From positions 1 to 26,414 of the forward strand of contig RBNI01000851.1 of assembly GCA_003990745.1 (NCBI GenBank): a stretch of 26,414 nt of DNA. The letters run 5' to 3'. Source of the stretch: Jimgerdemannia flammicorona. Lineage: Eukaryota; Mucoromycota; Endogonomycetes; Endogonales; Endogonaceae. The notes under the pieces were generated by a model that worked only from the letters and a program-made list of their open reading frames with translations, did no database searches and was not told the origin of the DNA. Position numbers and translations under genes: made by a program. The stretch's first letter is position 1, and every line of letters starts with the position of its first letter. Of this stretch, positions 23,546-26,414 are shown piece after piece.

Positions 23546-24338
23546 ATGTCGTTGTGCGCGACTGACAAGCCAATATTCCGCAAGCTCGTAGTGCTTGGTG
23601 AGTACGACGTGCAATTCCGTCGGTTCACCTATGCGGGAAACTCTGACATGAACTGACCAGCCATTCCGTGTTTGCTTGTTCACAGGAGACGGAGGCTGCG
23701 GCAAAACCTCGCTGCTGAATGTGTTCACTCGCAAATACTTCCCTCAGGTGCGTTGCACTTTTAAAGGCGTTCTGTTGCGTTTTGTTTTCTTGCTATCGGG
23801 TGGGATCGCTCAGGTGGCCATTATTTTCCCCACACGGCATTGACAGGTCTACGAACCAACCATCTTCGAAAATTACGTTTACGACTTCACACTCGACGGC
23901 CAGGAGATCTCACTGTCATTATGGGACACGGCCGGTAAGCCGCTGGGACTCCTATACCCCGGATTTTCCTTGCCCACCACATTATTGTCTTTTCAGATCT
24001 ATCCTAAAACCGTTGACATCACCTATTTTCGCCCCACAGGCCAGGAGGAGTTCGGTCGGCTCCGCACGCTTTCCTACGCCGATACGCATGTGATTATGCT
24101 CTGTTTCTCGGTCGACAGCCGTGACTCGCTCGAGAACATTGGTAACAAGTGGATCGAGGAGGTGGCAGAGCACTGCCCCAACGTTAAGATCATGCTCACG
24201 GCGCTCAAGTGCGATCTGCGCGACGATGAACCCACCAAACTTAAGCTCGCCAGAGTGAACGACACGCCGCTGACGTACGAGGAGGTGGGTTGACTGGGCG
24301 AGACGTTTGGCGGTGAGAGGATTGGATGGTGGTGGGGG

Positions 24339-24416
<78 letters not shown>

Positions 24417-24869
24417 GGGGGGAGTTGCTTCAGAAGGAATTAGGGGATAAGAGGCTTCGGAGAGGAGGACAGTTTCGATCATTTCTACCCCGATCCGATG
24501 CCTAACGCATTTTGCTCCTGTACAATAACAGGGTCTCGCCTGTGCGCGCAGCATCAACGCGGTCCGCTATCTCGAATGCTCGGCGAAGCACAACCGCGGC
24601 GTTACGGAATGCTTCGAACAGGCAGCACGATTGGCGTTGACGGGTATGCACGCCAATTAAAACGATGCATTGGATTTTGGGGAGGGTTGCGTCGAGCGCA
24701 TCGGGAAGACGTAGCTTAAACAAAGAGGAAATATGATTGGATGAGTACACGTGGAATGCTACTTGTTAAACGGGTTATTCCATTATTTTCTAATCCGTCT
24801 CAATTTTTTTTTTTAGTGAAAGGAAAGCGGACCCCGCGAAGCCAGGGGGCCAGGTGCATTCTGCTCTAA
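23546..24869 (+). CDS. rho3: Rho3-type Rho-family small GTPase, 6 exons, CAAX in the last exon
   Basis: Exons are 23546-23597, 23686-23747, 23847-23934, 24040-24284, 24532-24643 and 24817-24869; 203 residues. The P-loop is GDGGCGKT (residues 18-25), the effector region YEPTIFENYV with Thr43, switch II DTAGQEEF with Gln69, the guanine-recognition motif ALKCD near 122-126 and ECSAK near 164-168. LLNVFTRKYFP and THVIMLCFSVDS favour Rho3 over Rho1, Rho4 or Cdc42. Reading exon 5 straight on gives an early TAA at 24658 and no lipid motif. Splicing GTATGC at 24644 to the long T tract and AG at 24816, with a CTAAT branch-like site at 24789, adds VKGKRTPRSQGARCILL: a basic tail and CILL prenylation box. 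Rho3 works at the membrane in polarised growth and exocytosis. Intron 4 carries a poly-G tract. Confidence 0.93.
24342..24415 (+). repeat. Pure poly-G tract in rho3 intron 4
   Basis: Seventy-four consecutive G bases, with a further seven-G run just before (24334-24340) and GGGGGG after one A (24417-24422). It lies 57 bases after the donor and about 115 before the acceptor, so it is wholly intronic. Length may be inexact because homopolymers are hard to assemble. Confidence 0.95.
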
Positions 24870-25890
24870 TGACGAGCTCTCATGAGGGATGAGTATATTA
24901 GATTACAATGGATCCACACATGAGAAGTAAATATCACTTGTCATCTCCCGGTGCGTCTTTACAAATTCGTTCGCACCACGTGACATCACGAACTCGGGTC
25001 GACACTTTTCATCGGTTCCCCACAACTATCGCAAAAGAATGCTTTTGCCCGATTTCTTCGTTTTTTTTTTTTTTTCTTTTTTTTTATTGATCCCGACAGG
25101 CACGCTATCTATCTGTCCGTCCGTCCGTCCTGTTCCGTACTAGTGTTTTGTACATAGGTGTATCCGTATTGATGTTTGTCATATTAGTGTTCCCATGTAT
25201 TGATATGCGATTTCCGTTTAATTTTGCTTGGTTCCGAATAATATCAAATTTGAATATGGTCTCATTATCTGTGTTTCTAGGAAGCGGGCCCGATCTGTTG
25301 TAAATCCGCTCCGACGTCACACAGCAGAAGGATCATTCTACGCCTCAAAACGATTTCCCTTTGTTCTAGGCGCTCTATCAATTCTATTCGTTCGTGTCGA
25401 TCACATCAATCCTATAGAAAACGGGTTCGGCACAAAGCCACCCAGTATGTGATATGCCATAGATAGTACATATGACTATTTTAAAAAAGTTGTATCGTGT
25501 ACGTATACGCACTACGAACGGATATGTAACCTAAGCATAGGCCGTGGAAAGTTCGACGTCCGAAAAGGACGCATAACCAAGACGCCTTCGCGGAATACTA
25601 GTGAATATGGATAATGGGTCAACATGCAGATCGTTGAGTGGGACTGATTACCTTGCCCCCCATTTCCAGGTATTGACCGTAATCCCCATCGTTGTGGTGC
25701 ATAATTATATAGGGAATAAGTGATGGCATGCCTTAATGCCAGGTTCGAACTTCGTATCACTGTCTTATATATGAAACACAAACCTGCAGCTCTCGTTTTG
25801 GAAGAAAATTTAATTGCCATGAGGCAATAGTAAAGGCCCCCCCTGCTATTGAAAACCAAACAACCTACATATTCTAATGGCACACTACCA
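24870..25890. other. Gene-free region after rho3
   Basis: About 1 kb with a long T tract (25059-25086) and a short CCGT/GTCC tandem (25117-25131). Small open frames on both strands match nothing I recognise. CG dinucleotides are still frequent, unlike the repeat DNA that follows. Confidence 0.6.
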
Positions 25891-25984
25891 ATTATTGATA
25901 TGTAACAATGACCCCAACCAGAGAGTGTTCTATCAGGGGGTTTACTAAGGATATGGCACTAACAACCTTCCTGAAGAGGAGCCA

Positions 25985-26060
25985 CTAGCAGGGTTCAAAT
26001 CTCCTTCCAGCTGGTCAGACTGATACTAAGGCCCTCACCCTAAATAAGATAGCCAAATCT
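25985..26060 (-). repeat. tRNA-like A-box/B-box module, possible SINE head (copy 1)
   Basis: On the minus strand TGGCTATCTTATTTAGGG (from 26055) resembles an A box, and about 50 bases later GAGATTTGAACCC (26003-25990) resembles a B box. The spacing suits a tRNA with a long variable arm such as Leu or Ser. It does not fold cleanly as a functional tRNA, so a tRNA-derived SINE relic is the better reading. Confidence 0.35.
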
Positions 26061-26264
26061 CACTCAATATACTGAGAAATTTTATCAGTATCTAGCAATA
26101 CTCAGCTATTTATACATGACCAGTACTGAAGAGAATAAAATATTGTTCTGTTGAAGAGCTCTCCTAGATCTCTAATAACTACAGAGGACCATATAAAGCC
26201 AAAGTAATATATAGTAGCTATATCAGCTATATATAATACTCATCAACAATTATAGAAGTTATAA

Positions 26265-26325
26265 AGCTAAGTTCAAACTCTCAGTCTATAGCCTGAAAGC
26301 CAATGCCTTAACAGAGTGACCAATT
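26265..26325 (-). repeat. tRNA-like A-box/B-box module, possible SINE head (copy 2)
   Basis: On the minus strand TGGTCACTCTGTTAAGGC (from 26322) is close to the Leu/Ser tRNA D-arm. GGCTTTCAGGCTATAG follows as an anticodon-arm-like part, then GAGAGTTTGAAC (26280-26269) as B box, 44 bases from the A box. It resembles copy 1 in order and partial sequence. The anticodon stem is imperfect, so this is not called a working tRNA. Confidence 0.45.
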
Positions 26326-26369
26326 CTCTATCTAAAGTCAGAAATAAGATATTCTTAACCCAGTATTAC

Positions 26370-26371
<2 letters not shown>

Positions 26372-26414
<43 letters not shown>
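26372..26414 (-). repeat. Poly-T run at the window end
   Basis: At least 43 T on the + strand, reaching the last base. Read on the minus strand it would be a poly(A) tail of an element lying beyond the window, but a simple homopolymer or a contig-edge artefact is equally possible. Confidence 0.8.

Noticed and set aside
23982..24557. 191-codon minus-strand frame with a long polyproline run
   Set aside because: It is the mirror of rho3 exon 4 and of the intronic poly-G tract.
24644..24660. Rho3 ending at the TAA at 24658-24660
   Set aside because: That form has no CAAX box; a canonical intron leads in phase to a basic tail with CILL.

Overview
This window is fungal nuclear DNA with two sharply different halves. 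Positions 1-17,909 are a nest of decayed retrotransposons and AT-rich filler. From about 17,910 to 24,870 there is a GC-richer, gene-bearing segment with three intron-containing genes on the + strand. The last 500 bases fall back into repeat DNA that ends in a poly-T run. Short spliced introns (73-247 bp), a complex I assembly factor (absent from fission and budding yeasts, which lack complex I) and a phytochelatin synthase point to a filamentous, repeat-rich fungus. Phytochelatin synthase is known from only some fungi, including Schizosaccharomyces pombe and the truffle Tuber melanosporum. A Pezizomycete (truffle-like) source is a reasonable inference but is not proven by the sequence.

Repeat half, read on the minus strand. 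A LINE (1 to about 5,790) has an RNA-binding-type ORF1 and an endonuclease-reverse transcriptase ORF2, both broken by stops and frameshifts. Its 5' end abuts, and probably interrupts, a Ty3/Gypsy element (about 5,791-8,876) with the order LTR, gag with zinc knuckle, dUTPase, protease, reverse transcriptase. A + strand solo LTR lies at 8,926-9,482, followed by 1.4 kb of AT-rich DNA. A second Gypsy-type element (10,936-17,293) has two 1.5 kb LTRs and an internal region that goes from gag and protease directly to a chromodomain remnant. Its polymerase core is missing, so it is a non-autonomous deletion derivative. The two LTRs differ mainly by transitions, including reciprocal CA/TG pairs at ancestral CpG sites. 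Another AT-rich stretch follows.

Gene half. The first gene encodes a phytochelatin synthase with a complete Cys-His-Asp triad and a mitochondrial-type N-terminus. Its promoter carries a striking inverted repeat around two TTATCAGAT repeats, beside a CACGTG box. The second encodes NDUFAF7/MidA, the mitochondrial arginine methyltransferase for complex I assembly, in nine exons. The third encodes a Rho3-type small GTPase in six exons. Its intron 4 holds a 74-base pure G run, and its last 17 codons lie in a small final exon that supplies the CAAX box. These genes are independent transcription units; the first two share a likely mitochondrial destination. The right end carries two minus-strand tRNA-like (A-box/B-box) modules that look like SINE heads.
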